Assembly (NCBI RefSeq): GCF_900105155.1
Contig: NZ_LT629762.1
Location: 4,244,501-4,308,500, forward strand
Direction of reading: 5' to 3'
DNA: 64,000 bases
Source of the DNA: Pseudomonas prosekii
GTDB lineage: Bacteria > Pseudomonadota > Gammaproteobacteria > Pseudomonadales > Pseudomonadaceae
The notes beneath the pieces were generated by a model that was not told the origin of the DNA, did not search any database, and worked only from the letters and a program-made list of their open reading frames with translations. Shown one piece after another: positions 38,171-47,453 of the stretch. Position numbers and translations under genes: made by a program. Position 1 is the stretch's first letter. Every line of letters starts with the position of its first letter.

Positions 38171-39022
38171 TCAAGAAGTTCTTGGTTTGCCGTCAATGGC
38201 CGGTGCTGCGTCCTTTGTAGCAGGTTCGGCGCTCGGCAAATGACGGGCAATCAGCCCGCGATAAGCAGCAGCCCCGAGGCAGGCACCGACAATCGGTGCA
38301 AAGATCGGAATCAGGAAATACGGGATATCGCGCCCGCCGGTGAGGGAAATTTCACCCCAACCGGTAAAGAAAGTCATCAGCTTGGGTCCGAAATCACGCG
38401 CCGGGTTCATCGCAAAACCGGTCAGCGGGCCCATCGAGCTGCCAATCACCGCAATCAACAGGCCGATCAACAGTGGCGCCAGCGGGCCTTTCGGCAAGCC
38501 ATTGTTGTCGTCAGTCAGGGACATGATTACGCCCATGAGGATCGCGGTGATGACCACTTCAACCAGAAACGCCTGGGCTGTAGACAGCGCAGGGTGCGGG
38601 AATGTGGAGAACACCGAGGCCAATTCAAGGCTGGCCTGAGTGCCGCGAACCATTTGGTGAGTTTGTTCGTAATCGAAGAACAGATTGCTGTAGAGGGTGT
38701 AAACCAACAGGGCACCGCAAAACGCGCCAGCTACTTGGGCGAGGATGTAGAAGGGCAGTTTGCGCTTTTCGAAATCGGTGAAAATGCTCAGGGCGATGCT
38801 GACGGCTGGATTGAGATGCGCCCCGGAAATCCCGGCGGTGAGGTAGATCGCCATGCTGACGCCGACGCCCCAGATAATGCTGATTTCCCACAAACCGAAG
38901 CTGGCACCCGCGACCTTGAGCGCAGCAACGCAACCGGTGCCGAAAAAGATCAACAGGGCGGTGCCGAGGAATTCGGCCATGCATTGGCTGGAGAGTGGCG
39001 GTTGTTTTAAAGCAGTTGTCAT
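38171..39022 (-). CDS. glpF: Glycerol uptake facilitator GlpF
   Basis: 283 residues from the ATG at 39022 (AGAGG upstream); the 99-residue in-frame extension further upstream has no membrane or coding character. Aquaporin family with six membrane segments and both half-helix signatures: SGAHLNPAVSIAL and GFAMNPARDFGPKL, the Asp after the second motif marking aquaglyceroporins. It lets glycerol diffuse across the inner membrane and heads the glp cluster. Confidence 0.97.
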   Translation of the reverse strand: MTTALKQPPLSSQCMAEFLGTALLIFFGTGCVAALKVAGASFGLWEISIIWGVGVSMAIYLTAGISGAHLNPAVSIALSIFTDFEKRKLPFYILAQVAGAFCGALLVYTLYSNLFFDYEQTHQMVRGTQASLELASVFSTFPHPALSTAQAFLVEVVITAILMGVIMSLTDDNNGLPKGPLAPLLIGLLIAVIGSSMGPLTGFAMNPARDFGPKLMTFFTGWGEISLTGGRDIPYFLIPIFAPIVGACLGAAAYRGLIARHLPSAEPATKDAAPAIDGKPRTS

Positions 39023-39392
39023 CGAAAACCTCTTTTTTGTTGTTGTCTGGCGCTTTGTCATCGTGGGCAAAGCGCGATTTTCACCAGAACAGGATCCCCA
39101 TCCTCTTTCTGATTTACTGCCGGGTGCTGCTTTGTGCTCATTCGTACAGTATTCGCATTCGAAAAAATATAGACAAGAAACGCCGCTGTCAAAGGTCGAA
39201 AGTGAACCGTCAGTCACAATTAAACTATTAGTGGTGTGAATGATCGTCTTGATGGCGCGGCGAATTGCTCGCGAACCCTTCGCGCAGGCTGGTGCCAAGC
39301 CTTTGAAATAGCGCCGCAATAGAGCGTTTTGCGCGGCGATGACCTAGAATCCGGCGCAGTGTTTTTCTTCTGCCGTCGCGACTGGAGGCGTC
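39023..39392. promoter_or_regulatory. glpF / ybaK-type gene divergent region
   Basis: 370 bp without a gene. Three ATTCG repeats at 39140-39144, 39151-39155 and 39157-39161, the last ending in CGAAAAAA, may form a GlpR operator for glpF. Further right (39237-39392) I see no clear signal before the plus-strand gene. Confidence 0.45.
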
Positions 39393-39863
39393 ATGACACC
39401 CGCATTGGATTTGTTGAAAAAAGTTCGAGCCGAACATCGCGTGCACAGTTACGAACATGATCCGAAAGCTGCGTCGTATGGGCTGGAGGCCGCGGAGAAA
39501 CTGGCGTTGGCCCCGGCGCAGGTGTTCAAGACGCTGCTGGCGGCCAGCGAGAAAGGCGAATTGCTGGTGGCGGTGGTGCCGGTGGTCGGAAGTCTGGATT
39601 TAAAGCACTTGGCGCAGGCGGCCGGGGTGAAGAAAGTCGAAATGGCTGACCCCGCAGCGGCGCAACGCGCGACAGGTTATCTGCTGGGCGGGATCAGCCC
39701 GTTGGGCCAGAAGAAGCGTCTGCGCACCTTTATCGACAGTTCGGCGCAGCCGTTCGCGAGTATTTTTGTCAGCGCCGGGCGCCGAGGGCTGGAGGTCGAA
39801 TTGGCGCCGGCGGTGTTGGCCGAACATACGCAAGCGAAGTTCGCCGACATCGGCCGTCCCTGA
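39393..39863 (+). CDS. ybaK: YbaK-type Cys-tRNA(Pro)/aminoacyl-tRNA deacylase
   Basis: 156 residues covering a whole YbaK/EbsC domain: [21 protein letters not shown], the conserved VFKTLLA (Lys at about 46), [18 protein letters not shown], and [21 protein letters not shown]. It hydrolyses mischarged Cys-tRNA(Pro) in trans to prolyl-tRNA synthetase. Single gene, followed by a REP. Confidence 0.93.
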   Translation: MTPALDLLKKVRAEHRVHSYEHDPKAASYGLEAAEKLALAPAQVFKTLLAASEKGELLVAVVPVVGSLDLKHLAQAAGVKKVEMADPAAAQRATGYLLGGISPLGQKKRLRTFIDSSAQPFASIFVSAGRRGLEVELAPAVLAEHTQAKFADIGRP

Positions 39864-39873
39864 CGAATGCTGA

Positions 39874-39965
39874 TGTAGGAGCGAGGCTTGCCCGCGAAGG
39901 CGTCAGTATTACCGACATTTTTATCGGCAAAACTGGCGCTCTCGTGGGCAAACCTCGCGCCTACA
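39874..39965. repeat. REP/REPIN palindrome
   Basis: Opens TGTAGGAGCGAGGCTTGCCC and closes GGGCAAACCTCGCGCCTACA, arms imperfect, with ACCGACATTTTTATCGGCA as a small inner hairpin. Lies between convergent ybaK and the ABC ATPase gene. Confidence 0.82.
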
Positions 39966-39978
39966 TTGAGAGGTGCGA

Positions 39979-41088
39979 TCAGTTGGCGGTGCTGTAACGG
40001 CGAACGCCGGATTCGACCACTGGAATCTGCGCCGCCGTGCTGCCGGACGCCTGGAACAACACCAGATGCTCGGCGACCACACGAATCCCGACCTGCGCAC
40101 CGACCAAGTGGTCCGCGTGGCTCGGGAAGATCGATTCCAGTTGCGCTCCCGTCGGCAACTGCAAGCGATACAACGTCGATGCACCGAGGAACGTCTTGCC
40201 GACGATCCGCGCTTTCAAGGCGCTGTCCGGGTCATACACGATGTCGTCCGGGCGCAACAATACATCCACCGCGCCGCCAATCGGCCAGGTGTAGGCACGG
40301 TTGCCGCGCAACTCACCGAGTTCGGTCTGTACCGATTCCGGGCTGCTCAACTGGCCGCGAATGAAATAACCCTGGCCAATGAAACTGGCGACATAAGGTG
40401 TCAGCGGTTCGTGATAGAGGTTGTAGGGCGTATCCCACTGCTCAAGCCGACCTTCCTTGAACACCCCGACATGATCGCTCACGGCAAAGGCTTCTTCCTG
40501 GTCGTGAGTGACCAGAATCGCACTGGTGCCACGCGCCTTTAGAATGTCGCGCACTTCATGGCTGAGCTTGCGGCGCAATTCGCCATCGAGATTGGAAAAC
40601 GGCTCATCAAGCAGCAGTAATTGCGGTTCCGGCGCCAGTGCGCGGGCGAGGGCGACACGTTGCTGCTGGCCGCCGGACAGCTCGTGCGGGAAGCGCTTGC
40701 CGAGGTTTTTCAGGTTGACCAGTTCCAGCAACTCTTCGGTGACGCGATCCTTTTGCGGATGCTTGCGAATGCCGAACGCGATGTTTTCGGCGACGCTCAA
40801 GTGCGGGAACAGCGCGTAATCCTGGAACACCATGCCGATCCGGCGTTTCTCCGGGGCGAGGGTGAAACCGGCGCTGGAAATAGTCTCGCCACCCAACTGG
40901 ATTTCACCTTCGTGCACCGGTTCGAAACCGGCGATGGCACGCAACGTGGTGGTTTTGCCGCAACCCGAAGAACCCAGCAGGCAACCGATGTCGCCGGCAT
41001 TCAAGTGCAGGTTGAGGTTCTGCACCACGCGCTGGTCTTGATAGCCGCAGGCGAGGTTGCGCAGGTTAAGCAGTAATGGCTGGCTCAT
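39979..41088 (-). CDS. Orphan ABC ATPase of ferric-ion (FbpC-like) type
   Basis: 369 residues. Walker [17 protein letters not shown] (about 39-54), Q loop [13 protein letters not shown], signature LSGGQQQR, Walker [17 protein letters not shown], then a C-terminal TOBE-type domain (about 280-369, [14 protein letters not shown]). It resembles FbpC/PotA-type ATPases that power import of Fe3+, molybdate, polyamines or similar. No permease or binding protein lies next to it. Its start overlaps the argF stop, so it is probably co-transcribed with argF, a pairing seen in P. aeruginosa. Confidence 0.88.
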   Translation of the reverse strand: MSQPLLLNLRNLACGYQDQRVVQNLNLHLNAGDIGCLLGSSGCGKTTTLRAIAGFEPVHEGEIQLGGETISSAGFTLAPEKRRIGMVFQDYALFPHLSVAENIAFGIRKHPQKDRVTEELLELVNLKNLGKRFPHELSGGQQQRVALARALAPEPQLLLLDEPFSNLDGELRRKLSHEVRDILKARGTSAILVTHDQEEAFAVSDHVGVFKEGRLEQWDTPYNLYHEPLTPYVASFIGQGYFIRGQLSSPESVQTELGELRGNRAYTWPIGGAVDVLLRPDDIVYDPDSALKARIVGKTFLGASTLYRLQLPTGAQLESIFPSHADHLVGAQVGIRVVAEHLVLFQASGSTAAQIPVVESGVRRYSTAN

Positions 41089-42005
41089 GCGTGGTGATAC
41101 GCCGGAGTGACCAGAAATTCGAGCAATGCTTTCTGCGCGTGCAGACGGTTTTCCGCTTGATCCCAGGCAACCGAGCGCGGATCGTCGAGCAAGTCGAGGC
41201 TGATCTCTTCGCCCCGGTGCGCTGGCAGGCAGTGCATGAACAACACATCTTCGGCCGCGAGGTCGAGCAGGGCACGGTTGACCTGGAACGGTGCGAACAG
41301 CTTCAAGCGTTTGGCGGTTTCTTCTTCCTGACCCATTGAGGTCCAGACGTCGGTGCTGACCAGATGCGCGCCGCGCACGGCATCCCGAGGATCGCGGACG
41401 ATGGTCACGCGATCGCCGGCCTTGGCCATGAACTCGGCGCTAGGCTCGAAACCTTCCGGGCAGGCAATGCGCAATTGGAAGTCGAACTGAATCGCCGCTT
41501 CTATATAGCTGTTGCACATGTTGTTGCCGTCGCCGATCCACGCCACGCTTTTGCCCTGAATCGAGCCCCGATGTTCGAGGAAGGTCTGCATGTCTGCCAG
41601 CAACTGGCACGGGTGCAAGTCATCGGACAGGCCGTTGATCAGCGGCACGCGCGAATTGGCAGCGAATTCGGTCAGGGTGCTGTGGGAAAAAGTACGGATC
41701 ATCACCGCATCAAGCATGCTCGACATGACAATCGCGGCGTCACCAATCGGTTCGCCACGGCCCAGTTGAGTGTCGCGCGGCGAGAGGAAAATCGCCTGGC
41801 CGCCGAGCTGGATCATCCCGGCTTCGAACGAGATACGCGTGCGCGTCGACGACTTCTCGAAAATCATCCCGAGCACGCGGTTTTTCAGAGGCTCGAACAG
41901 TACGCCGCGGTTACGCAGGTCCTTGAGCTCAACGCCTCGACGGATCACGCTGACCAGCTCTTCGGGCGTGCAATCCATCAGGGAGAGAAAGTGCCTTGCG
42001 CTCAT
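41085..42005 (-). CDS. argF: Anabolic ornithine carbamoyltransferase ArgF
   Basis: 306 residues from the second of two ATG codons ([11 protein letters not shown], matching P. aeruginosa ArgF). Carbamoyl-phosphate site [10 protein letters not shown] (about 52-61), [10 protein letters not shown], and ornithine-site [13 protein letters not shown]. It makes citrulline from ornithine and carbamoyl phosphate in arginine biosynthesis. A probable ArgR box lies about 130 bp upstream. argG, a later step in the pathway, is at 50.4 kb. Confidence 0.97.
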   Translation of the reverse strand: MSARHFLSLMDCTPEELVSVIRRGVELKDLRNRGVLFEPLKNRVLGMIFEKSSTRTRISFEAGMIQLGGQAIFLSPRDTQLGRGEPIGDAAIVMSSMLDAVMIRTFSHSTLTEFAANSRVPLINGLSDDLHPCQLLADMQTFLEHRGSIQGKSVAWIGDGNNMCNSYIEAAIQFDFQLRIACPEGFEPSAEFMAKAGDRVTIVRDPRDAVRGAHLVSTDVWTSMGQEEETAKRLKLFAPFQVNRALLDLAAEDVLFMHCLPAHRGEEISLDLLDDPRSVAWDQAENRLHAQKALLEFLVTPAYHHA

Positions 42006-42008
42006 CAT

Positions 42009-42398
42009 TGACTACCTTTTTGCTACAAACCGCAGATGCTCAAAGCCTTGTTTAACGGAACAACGGGCGAGACCTGCGGCGTAAGCCGCACGGGGCGACG
42101 AAATAGGGGAAGGCGCGATCTTATAATTAAATGTCGCGTCTTACCAATAGGGGGCTTATTTTTCCGCCTGCGCAGATGTTTCAGGATTTGCAGTGGAATG
42201 ACGCATTTGTACACGGTGCCCAAGCTCGATTGCAAATAACCCGGACGCAGAAAGCGAGATCTTCGAGAGTCGCCAAGCGCTTACCAAGCTCGGTGAGCGT
42301 TCATTTGGTCGGAACAGCCACGCTGTCGGCGTCGAAACATTTGCTAATGCAAAGTGCTGGGTTATAACTACGGCTCGAGCGACGCAGGAAGCCTACGC
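42009..42398. other. argF / small-protein divergent region
   Basis: 390 bp without a gene. It holds a short hairpin (TGCGGC GTAA GCCGCA, about 42074-42089), the putative ArgR box, and on the right the upstream region of the small protein. An in-frame ATG at 42354 could extend that protein but has no clear RBS. Confidence 0.5.
42132..42147. promoter_or_regulatory. Putative ArgR box
   Basis: TGTCGCGTCTTACCAA fits the Pseudomonas ArgR half-site TGTCGC-N8-AA. A related but imperfect copy (GGCGCGATCTTATAA, 42112-42126) sits about 20 bp away, giving the direct-repeat arrangement typical of ArgR sites. Confidence 0.6.
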
Positions 42399-42689
42399 AT
42401 GGAATCGAAAGAACAACAGTTAATGGAACTACTTGGCCTCACGGCCCGCTCTCTGACCCATCTCACCGCCTCCATGACTTCAATGTCGTTTGAGTTGATG
42501 CGCAGCGACGACGAAGTGACCAAAGCCGCCGGCCGACGCATGATCGACCGCATGGCGACCATCAGCTCCGGGCTCGATGAGCATTGGCGCCTGATCGGCG
42601 AACTGACCGGGGTGCATATCGCCCACGAGCAGATCGAAACCATCCAGGAAATCCAGTTGCAGGCGCCGCCGCGGCTGCCGACCAACTGA
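42399..42689 (+). CDS. Small conserved hypothetical protein
   Basis: 96 residues from the ATG at 42399 (AGGA nine bases upstream). Mostly helical, no membrane segment, no cysteine. It starts MESKEQQLMELLGLTARSLT and ends with a QAPPRLPTN tail. No function is recognised; it is divergent from argF and 134 bp before the molybdopterin oxidoreductase gene. Confidence 0.75.
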   Translation: MESKEQQLMELLGLTARSLTHLTASMTSMSFELMRSDDEVTKAAGRRMIDRMATISSGLDEHWRLIGELTGVHIAHEQIETIQEIQLQAPPRLPTN

Positions 42690-42823
42690 CGCTTGCGGGC
42701 CATCGGCTGGCCTGATGGCTGGCGATTCACAAGACGAACGTCGCTGGCGCAGCGACGGTTCGCGCGCCATAGTTTTGTTCCCGCGGCCGACTTTGCCCGC
42801 CCAGAACAAAACAGAGACTGGCC

Positions 42824-44929
42824 ATGACCAAGACTCTCCACCACCGTGCCTGCCACCTGTGTGAAGCCATTTGCGGCCTGACCATCGAAACCACCGAAGC
42901 CGAAGGCCAGGTGCAGATCACCTCGATCAAGGGTGATCCGCTGGACACCTTCAGCCGTGGGCACATTTGCCCAAAAGCGGTGGCGCTGCAGGATATTCAG
43001 AATGACCCCGATCGCCTGCATCAGCCGATGCAGCGCGTGGGCAGTGAATGGCAGCCGATTGCCTGGGAAGACGCCTTCAATCTGGTCGCCGAACGGCTGG
43101 CGGCGATTCAGGAGCGGCATGGGCAAAACGCGGTGGCGGTCTATCAGGGCAACCCCAGCGTGCACAACTATGGGTTGATGACTCACAGCAATTATTTCCT
43201 CGGCCTGCTGAAAACCCGCAACCGTTTTTCTGCGACCTCGGTCGATCAGCTGCCGCATCACCTCACCAGTCACCTGATGTACGGCCACGGTTTGCTGTTG
43301 CCGATTCCGGACATTGATCACACCGATTTCATGCTGATCCTCGGCGGCAATCCGCTGGCGTCGAACGGCAGCATCATGACCGTGCCGGACGTGGAAAAGC
43401 GTCTGAAGGCGATTCAGGCGCGCGGCGGCAAAGTGGTGGTGGTCGATCCGCGCCGTAGCGAAACCGCTGCCATTGCTGATCAGCACGTGTTCGTGCGCCC
43501 CGGTGGCGATGCGGCGCTCCTGTTCGGGCTACTGAATACCTTGTTCGCCGAAAACCTCACGCGCGACAGCCATTTGCCGGTCGATGGTCTGGATCAGATG
43601 CGCGAAGCGGTCGCGAGTTTTACTGCGGAGGCCATGAGCCCGCTGTGTGCCGTGCCTGCCGAGCAGATTCGCCAATTGGCCCGGGACTTTGCGGCGGCGC
43701 CAAGCGCCGTGTGTTATGGACGCATGGGCGTCTCGACCCAGGCGTTCGGGACGTTGTGCCATTGGGTCGTGCAGTTGATCAATCTGGTGACCGGCAATCT
43801 TGACCGGGTCGGCGGCGCGCTGTGCACCGAGCCGGCGGTGGATCTGGTGGCTTCGACCTCGGGTGGGCATTTCAATCTGTGGCAGAGCCGCGTGTCCGGG
43901 CGCCCGGAATATGCCGGGGAATTGCCGGTGTCAGCGCTGGCCGAGGAAATGCTCACTGGCGGTGAAGGGCAGGTGCGCGCGCTGGTCACTGTGGCGGGCA
44001 ATCCGGTGCTGTCGACGCCCAACGGCCGCCAACTCGAGCAGGCGCTGGATGGCCTGGAGTTCATGGTCAGCATCGACCTGTACATCAACGAAACCACGCG
44101 TTACGCCGATCTGATCCTGCCGTCGACCTCGGCGCTGGAAAACGATCATTACGACACCACCTTCAATATGTTCGCGGTGCGCAATGTCAGCCGTTTCAAT
44201 CGAGCGATCCTCGCCAAGCCGCAAGGCGCGCTGCATGACTGGGAGATTTTTGTCGGGCTGGCCAAAGCCTTCGCGGCGAAAACCGGCAAGGAACTCAAGC
44301 CGACGATTGCCCCGGCGCAGATGATCGACCGGGGTTTGCGCATGGGCATGTATGGCGATGCGGCGGAGCAAAAACTCTCGCTGGCGACCTTGTTCGATCA
44401 TCCTCACGGCGTTGATCTGGGCGCGCTCAAAGCCAATTTGGCGCCACGCCTGAGAACCGCGAATCAGCGTGTGCAAGCCGCGCCGCCGGCGATCCTTGCC
44501 GATCTGGCGCGTTTCGCTGCGCTGCAAGCCCCGGCGCCCGATGAGTTGCTGATGATTGGCCGTCGGCATGTGCGCAGCAATAATTCGTGGATGCACAACT
44601 ATCATCGATTGGTGAAAGGCAAGCCGCGTCATCAGTTGCTGATGCACCCTGAGGACCTGGCCAGTCGTGGGCTCAGTGATGGGCAACTGGTGCGAGTCAG
44701 CTCGCGGGTCGGGGCGATTGAAGTCGAAGTGCTCGGCAGCCTCGACATGATGAAAGGCGTGGTCAGCCTGCCGCACGGTTGGGGTCACGCGCGACCGGGC
44801 GTGCAGATGGCGATTGCCAGCAGTCAGCCGGGATCGAGCGCCAATGACCTGACTGATGAGTGTCAGCTCGATGAGTTGTCGGGGAATGCGGCGTTGAATG
44901 GTGTGCCGGTGACCGTGGCGGCGGCTTGA
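42824..44929 (+). CDS. Molybdopterin-dependent oxidoreductase (DMSO-reductase family)
   Basis: 701 residues. A [4Fe-4S] motif opens the protein: C10-x2-C13-x3-C17-x31-C49 (RACHLCEAICG ... GHICPKA). Molybdopterin-binding segments follow (LILGGNPLASNGSIMTVPD; VVVDPRRSETAAIADQHVFV) and a C-terminal dinucleotide-binding domain (about 575-690, LMHPEDLASRGLSDGQLVRV). No twin-arginine signal peptide, so cytoplasmic. No partner subunit or chaperone gene is adjacent. It resembles formate-dehydrogenase/nitrate-reductase-like enzymes, but the substrate and Mo ligand residue cannot be assigned. Confidence 0.88.
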   Translation: MTKTLHHRACHLCEAICGLTIETTEAEGQVQITSIKGDPLDTFSRGHICPKAVALQDIQNDPDRLHQPMQRVGSEWQPIAWEDAFNLVAERLAAIQERHGQNAVAVYQGNPSVHNYGLMTHSNYFLGLLKTRNRFSATSVDQLPHHLTSHLMYGHGLLLPIPDIDHTDFMLILGGNPLASNGSIMTVPDVEKRLKAIQARGGKVVVVDPRRSETAAIADQHVFVRPGGDAALLFGLLNTLFAENLTRDSHLPVDGLDQMREAVASFTAEAMSPLCAVPAEQIRQLARDFAAAPSAVCYGRMGVSTQAFGTLCHWVVQLINLVTGNLDRVGGALCTEPAVDLVASTSGGHFNLWQSRVSGRPEYAGELPVSALAEEMLTGGEGQVRALVTVAGNPVLSTPNGRQLEQALDGLEFMVSIDLYINETTRYADLILPSTSALENDHYDTTFNMFAVRNVSRFNRAILAKPQGALHDWEIFVGLAKAFAAKTGKELKPTIAPAQMIDRGLRMGMYGDAAEQKLSLATLFDHPHGVDLGALKANLAPRLRTANQRVQAAPPAILADLARFAALQAPAPDELLMIGRRHVRSNNSWMHNYHRLVKGKPRHQLLMHPEDLASRGLSDGQLVRVSSRVGAIEVEVLGSLDMMKGVVSLPHGWGHARPGVQMAIASSQPGSSANDLTDECQLDELSGNAALNGVPVTVAAA

Positions 44930-45026
44930 TCGAGTCTGTCGGGGAGTCCGAGCATGGCGCTCGGGTTTCCGTTACAATGCGCCACCGTGCCGACCACTGA
45001 GTCGGAAAGTTCAGCCGAGGTGCTCC

Positions 45027-45368
45027 ATGGATATCATCGAAACGATTAAAGAGCAGATTGCTAACAACACCATTCTGCTTTACATGAAAGGCTCGCCGAA
45101 TGCCCCGCAGTGTGGCTTCTCCGCGAAAGCCGCGCAGGCTGTAATGGCCTGTGGCGAAAAGTTCGCTTACGTGGACATCCTGCAGAACCCGGAAATCCGC
45201 GCCAACCTGCCTAAGTACGCCAACTGGCCAACCTTCCCGCAATTGTGGGTTGGTGGTGAACTGGTCGGCGGTAGCGACATCATGACCGAAATGGCCGCTG
45301 ACGGTTCGCTGCAGACCACGATCAAAGCCGCTGCCGAGAAAGCCGCAGCAGCCAAGACCGAAGCCTGA
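45027..45368 (+). CDS. grxD: Monothiol glutaredoxin Grx4
   Basis: 113 residues. Monothiol active site CGFS at 29-32 (NAPQCGFSAKA), then WPTFPQLWVGGELVGGSDI with the glutathione-binding TFPQLW and GGSD elements. CGFS glutaredoxins bind glutathione-ligated [2Fe-2S] clusters and pass them on in Fe-S assembly. It sits just upstream of bfr, as in P. aeruginosa. Confidence 0.97.
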   Translation: MDIIETIKEQIANNTILLYMKGSPNAPQCGFSAKAAQAVMACGEKFAYVDILQNPEIRANLPKYANWPTFPQLWVGGELVGGSDIMTEMAADGSLQTTIKAAAEKAAAAKTEA

Positions 45369-45405
45369 TCCGGGTTCTCTACGGGGAACGACCTGATCTG
45401 CTTCT

Positions 45406-45495
45406 TGTAGGAGCAAAGCTTGCTCGCGAAGCAGGCGCCGCGGTTTATCAGTTACACCGCGTCATCGTTCTTCGCGGGCAAGCCTCGCTCCTACA
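45406..45495. repeat. REP/REPIN palindrome
   Basis: Opens TGTAGGAGCAAAGCTTGCTC and closes CGGGCAAGCCTCGCTCCTACA; the arms differ (GCTTGCTC versus GCTTGCCC classes), an imperfect pair. Lies between grxD and bfr. Confidence 0.8.
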
Positions 45496-45508
45496 GAAGC
45501 GAGGCAAT

Positions 45509-45545
45509 AAAAAGCCCCGCACCTCATAAGAGGGCGGGGCTTTTT
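45509..45545. terminator. Bidirectional terminator between grxD and bfr
   Basis: AAAAAGCCCCGC and GGCGGGGCTTTTT form a strong stem with T-runs on both strands, serving convergent grxD (plus) and bfr (minus). Confidence 0.9.
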
Positions 45546-45571
45546 AGTGTCTCGAGTTTAGCGAACGCTAA

Positions 45572-46045
45572 TTACTCTTCGCCCATCTGCGATTGCAGAT
45601 AGTTCTCAAGACCAATCTTGTCGATCAGGCCCAGCTGAGTTTCCAGCCAGTCGATATGTTCTTCTTCGGCTTCAAGAATATCTTCAAGCAGTTCACGGCT
45701 ACCGAAGTCGCCAACGGTTTCGCAGTGTGCGATCGCGACCTTCAAATCCGCGTGACCGGTGCGTTCGATACGCAGGTCGCACTCAAGCATTTCGCGGGTG
45801 TGCTCGCCGATCTGCAGCTTGCCCAGGTCCTGCACGTTCGGCAGACCTTCGAGAAACAGGATGCGCTTGATCAGCTTGTCCGCATGCTTCATCTCGTCGA
45901 TGGATTCTTTGTACTCGTGCTTGCCCAGCTTGTTCAGGCCCCAATCTTCGTACATGCGTGCATGCAGAAAGTATTGATTGATCGCGACCAGCTCATTGGC
46001 AAGGATCTTGTTGAGATGCTGGATGACTGTAATGTCGCCTTTCAT
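45572..46045 (-). CDS. bfr: Bacterioferritin
   Basis: 157 residues, full length. Ferroxidase ligands Glu18 (NELVAINQY), Glu51 and His54 ([12 protein letters not shown]), and haem-ligand Met52 are all present. It forms a 24-mer iron store. By position (next to bfd) it corresponds to the P. aeruginosa bfrB neighbourhood. Bfd, encoded upstream on the same strand, is its reductase partner for iron release; a terminator lies between them, so they are separate units or only weakly linked. Confidence 0.96.
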   Translation of the reverse strand: MKGDITVIQHLNKILANELVAINQYFLHARMYEDWGLNKLGKHEYKESIDEMKHADKLIKRILFLEGLPNVQDLGKLQIGEHTREMLECDLRIERTGHADLKVAIAHCETVGDFGSRELLEDILEAEEEHIDWLETQLGLIDKIGLENYLQSQMGEE

Positions 46046-46202
46046 GATCGGGTCCTGTCCTGTATTAACTGACTATGGGCCAGAGTTTGAGCCGCACAAC
46101 TAACAGTGTCAAACCTAAGTTATTGAAAGTTATATGAAAATTAATCGGAATAAGAATGTTTGTGTTCCGCGTCTAGAACCTAAGCGATTGATTTTCAGGC
46201 AT

Positions 46203-46231
46203 AAAAAAACCGGACATGAGTCCGGTTCTTA
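46203..46231 (-). terminator. Terminator of bfd
   Basis: ACCGGAC TCAT GTCCGGT hairpin followed on the minus strand by seven T residues; starts about 13 bp after the bfd stop. Confidence 0.9.
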
Positions 46232-46243
46232 GAAATTGGGTAG

Positions 46244-46462
46244 TTATGCGGCTGTAAATTCAACTGGAAAAGGAATCGCAGCCTGGGCCGTTTGCAGCTT
46301 GGTAAGGGTTTCGCGAACCACTTCTTTGGCCAGGCAGGCGCATTTGCCGCATTGGCTGGCTACGCCGGTAGCCTGACGGACTTCCTTGTAGCTGCAGCAT
46401 CCTTCATAGATTGCATCGCGGATTTGACCGTCGGTGACGCCAGTGCAGAGGCAGACATACAT
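46244..46462 (-). CDS. bfd: Bacterioferritin-associated ferredoxin Bfd
   Basis: 72 residues from the ATG at 46462 (MYVCLCTGVTDGQ); a 10-residue in-frame extension to 46492 is unlikely. The [2Fe-2S] ligands follow the Bfd pattern C4-x-C6-x31-C38-x2-C41 (QCGKC). It docks on bacterioferritin and supplies the electron that mobilises stored iron, expected under low iron. A Fur-like box about 55-65 bp upstream fits this. Confidence 0.95.
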   Translation of the reverse strand: MYVCLCTGVTDGQIRDAIYEGCCSYKEVRQATGVASQCGKCACLAKEVVRETLTKLQTAQAAIPFPVEFTAA

Positions 46463-46515
46463 AAGTGAGAACCGTCGCTGGTTGTGACTCAATTGCGGTG
46501 GATCTTAATGTTAAC

Positions 46516-46528
46516 GAGAATGATTGTC
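46516..46528 (-). promoter_or_regulatory. Putative Fur box upstream of bfd
   Basis: GAGAATGATTGTC matches 10 of 13 positions of the Fur core GATAATGATAATC and lies 54 bp before the bfd start, between bfd and the divergent peroxiredoxin gene. The remaining 46529-46775 region holds nothing else I can name. Confidence 0.6.
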
Positions 46529-46775
46529 AAAGTGGTTTCTGTAAACCCTGTGCAACAACTGCCAGTGTCTGACGAACGGTTTTAGTCGGGCAATCGGCCA
46601 TTAGCGCTCTCGGCAGCAAATTGCCGTGCCATCAAAAAACCATTAAAGACAGCTCAAATACGCCGTGTATGATGGGCGGTCCTTACCAAGCAGGTTCGTG
46701 TCACAGGGATGTCGCTTGCGGGTGGCAGGCTGACGCGAAACCCGAGCTTCACGTTATTAGACCAGGAGATATCCA

Positions 46776-47378
46776 ATGAGCGTACTCGTAGGCAAACAAG
46801 CCCCGGACTTCACCGTACCGGCCGTTCTCGGCAACGGCGAAATCGTCGACAGCTTCACCCTGTCCTCGGCCATCAAAGGCAAATACGGCCTGGTGTTCTT
46901 CTACCCACTGGACTTCACCTTCGTTTGCCCGTCCGAGCTGATCGCTCTGGACAACCGCGTTGCTGACTTCAAGGCACGCAACGTTGAAGTGATCACCGTT
47001 TCGACCGACTCGCACTTCACCCACAATGCATGGCGCAACACCCCGGTGAACAATGGCGGTATCGGCCAGGTTCAATACACCATGGCTGCCGACATCAAGC
47101 AGGAAATCATGAAGGCCTACGACGTTCAGTCCGCTGACGGCGTGGCATTCCGTGGCGCCTTCCTGATCGACGACAAAGGCGTTGTCCGCTCGCAGATCAT
47201 CAACGACCTGCCGCTGGGCCGTAACATCGAAGAGCTGGTCCGTCTGGTCGACGCTCTGCAATTCCACGAAGAGCACGGCGAAGTCTGCCCAGCCAACTGG
47301 AAAAAGGGCGACAAAGGCATGACCGCTTCCACCGAAGGTGTTGCGGCTTACCTGACCGAGCACGCTGCGGCGCTGTAA
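46776..47378 (+). CDS. Typical 2-Cys peroxiredoxin (AhpC/TSA family)
   Basis: 200 residues. Peroxidatic Cys51 in DFTFVCPSELIA and resolving Cys171 in HGEVCPANW, a pair typical of the Prx1/AhpC class; the C-terminal helix after Cys171 is long, as in the Prx1 type. It reduces H2O2 and organic peroxides in the cytoplasm using thioredoxin or a related donor; no ahpF is adjacent. RBS AGGAGA precedes the ATG. Genomic context (bfd and bfr upstream, rnt downstream) matches P. aeruginosa. Confidence 0.95.
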   Translation: MSVLVGKQAPDFTVPAVLGNGEIVDSFTLSSAIKGKYGLVFFYPLDFTFVCPSELIALDNRVADFKARNVEVITVSTDSHFTHNAWRNTPVNNGGIGQVQYTMAADIKQEIMKAYDVQSADGVAFRGAFLIDDKGVVRSQIINDLPLGRNIEELVRLVDALQFHEEHGEVCPANWKKGDKGMTASTEGVAAYLTEHAAAL

Positions 47379-47395
47379 GCCCAAGCGTCAGGCAT

Positions 47396-47426
47396 AAAAA
47401 AACCGGCCATTGCGGCCGGTTTTTTT
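47396..47426. terminator. Bidirectional terminator
   Basis: AACCGGCC ATTGC GGCCGGTT hairpin flanked by A-run and T-run, between the peroxiredoxin gene (plus) and rnt (minus). Confidence 0.92.
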
Positions 47427-47453
47427 GTGGGCGGGATAAACCCGGCGACTGCA

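Noticed and set aside
42354..42398. Longer start for the small protein (ATG 42354)
   Set aside because: No ribosome binding site; the ATG at 42399 has AGGA at a good distance.
44930..45026. Possible small RNA between the molybdoenzyme and grxD
   Set aside because: The 97-bp gap has no clear hairpin or terminator.
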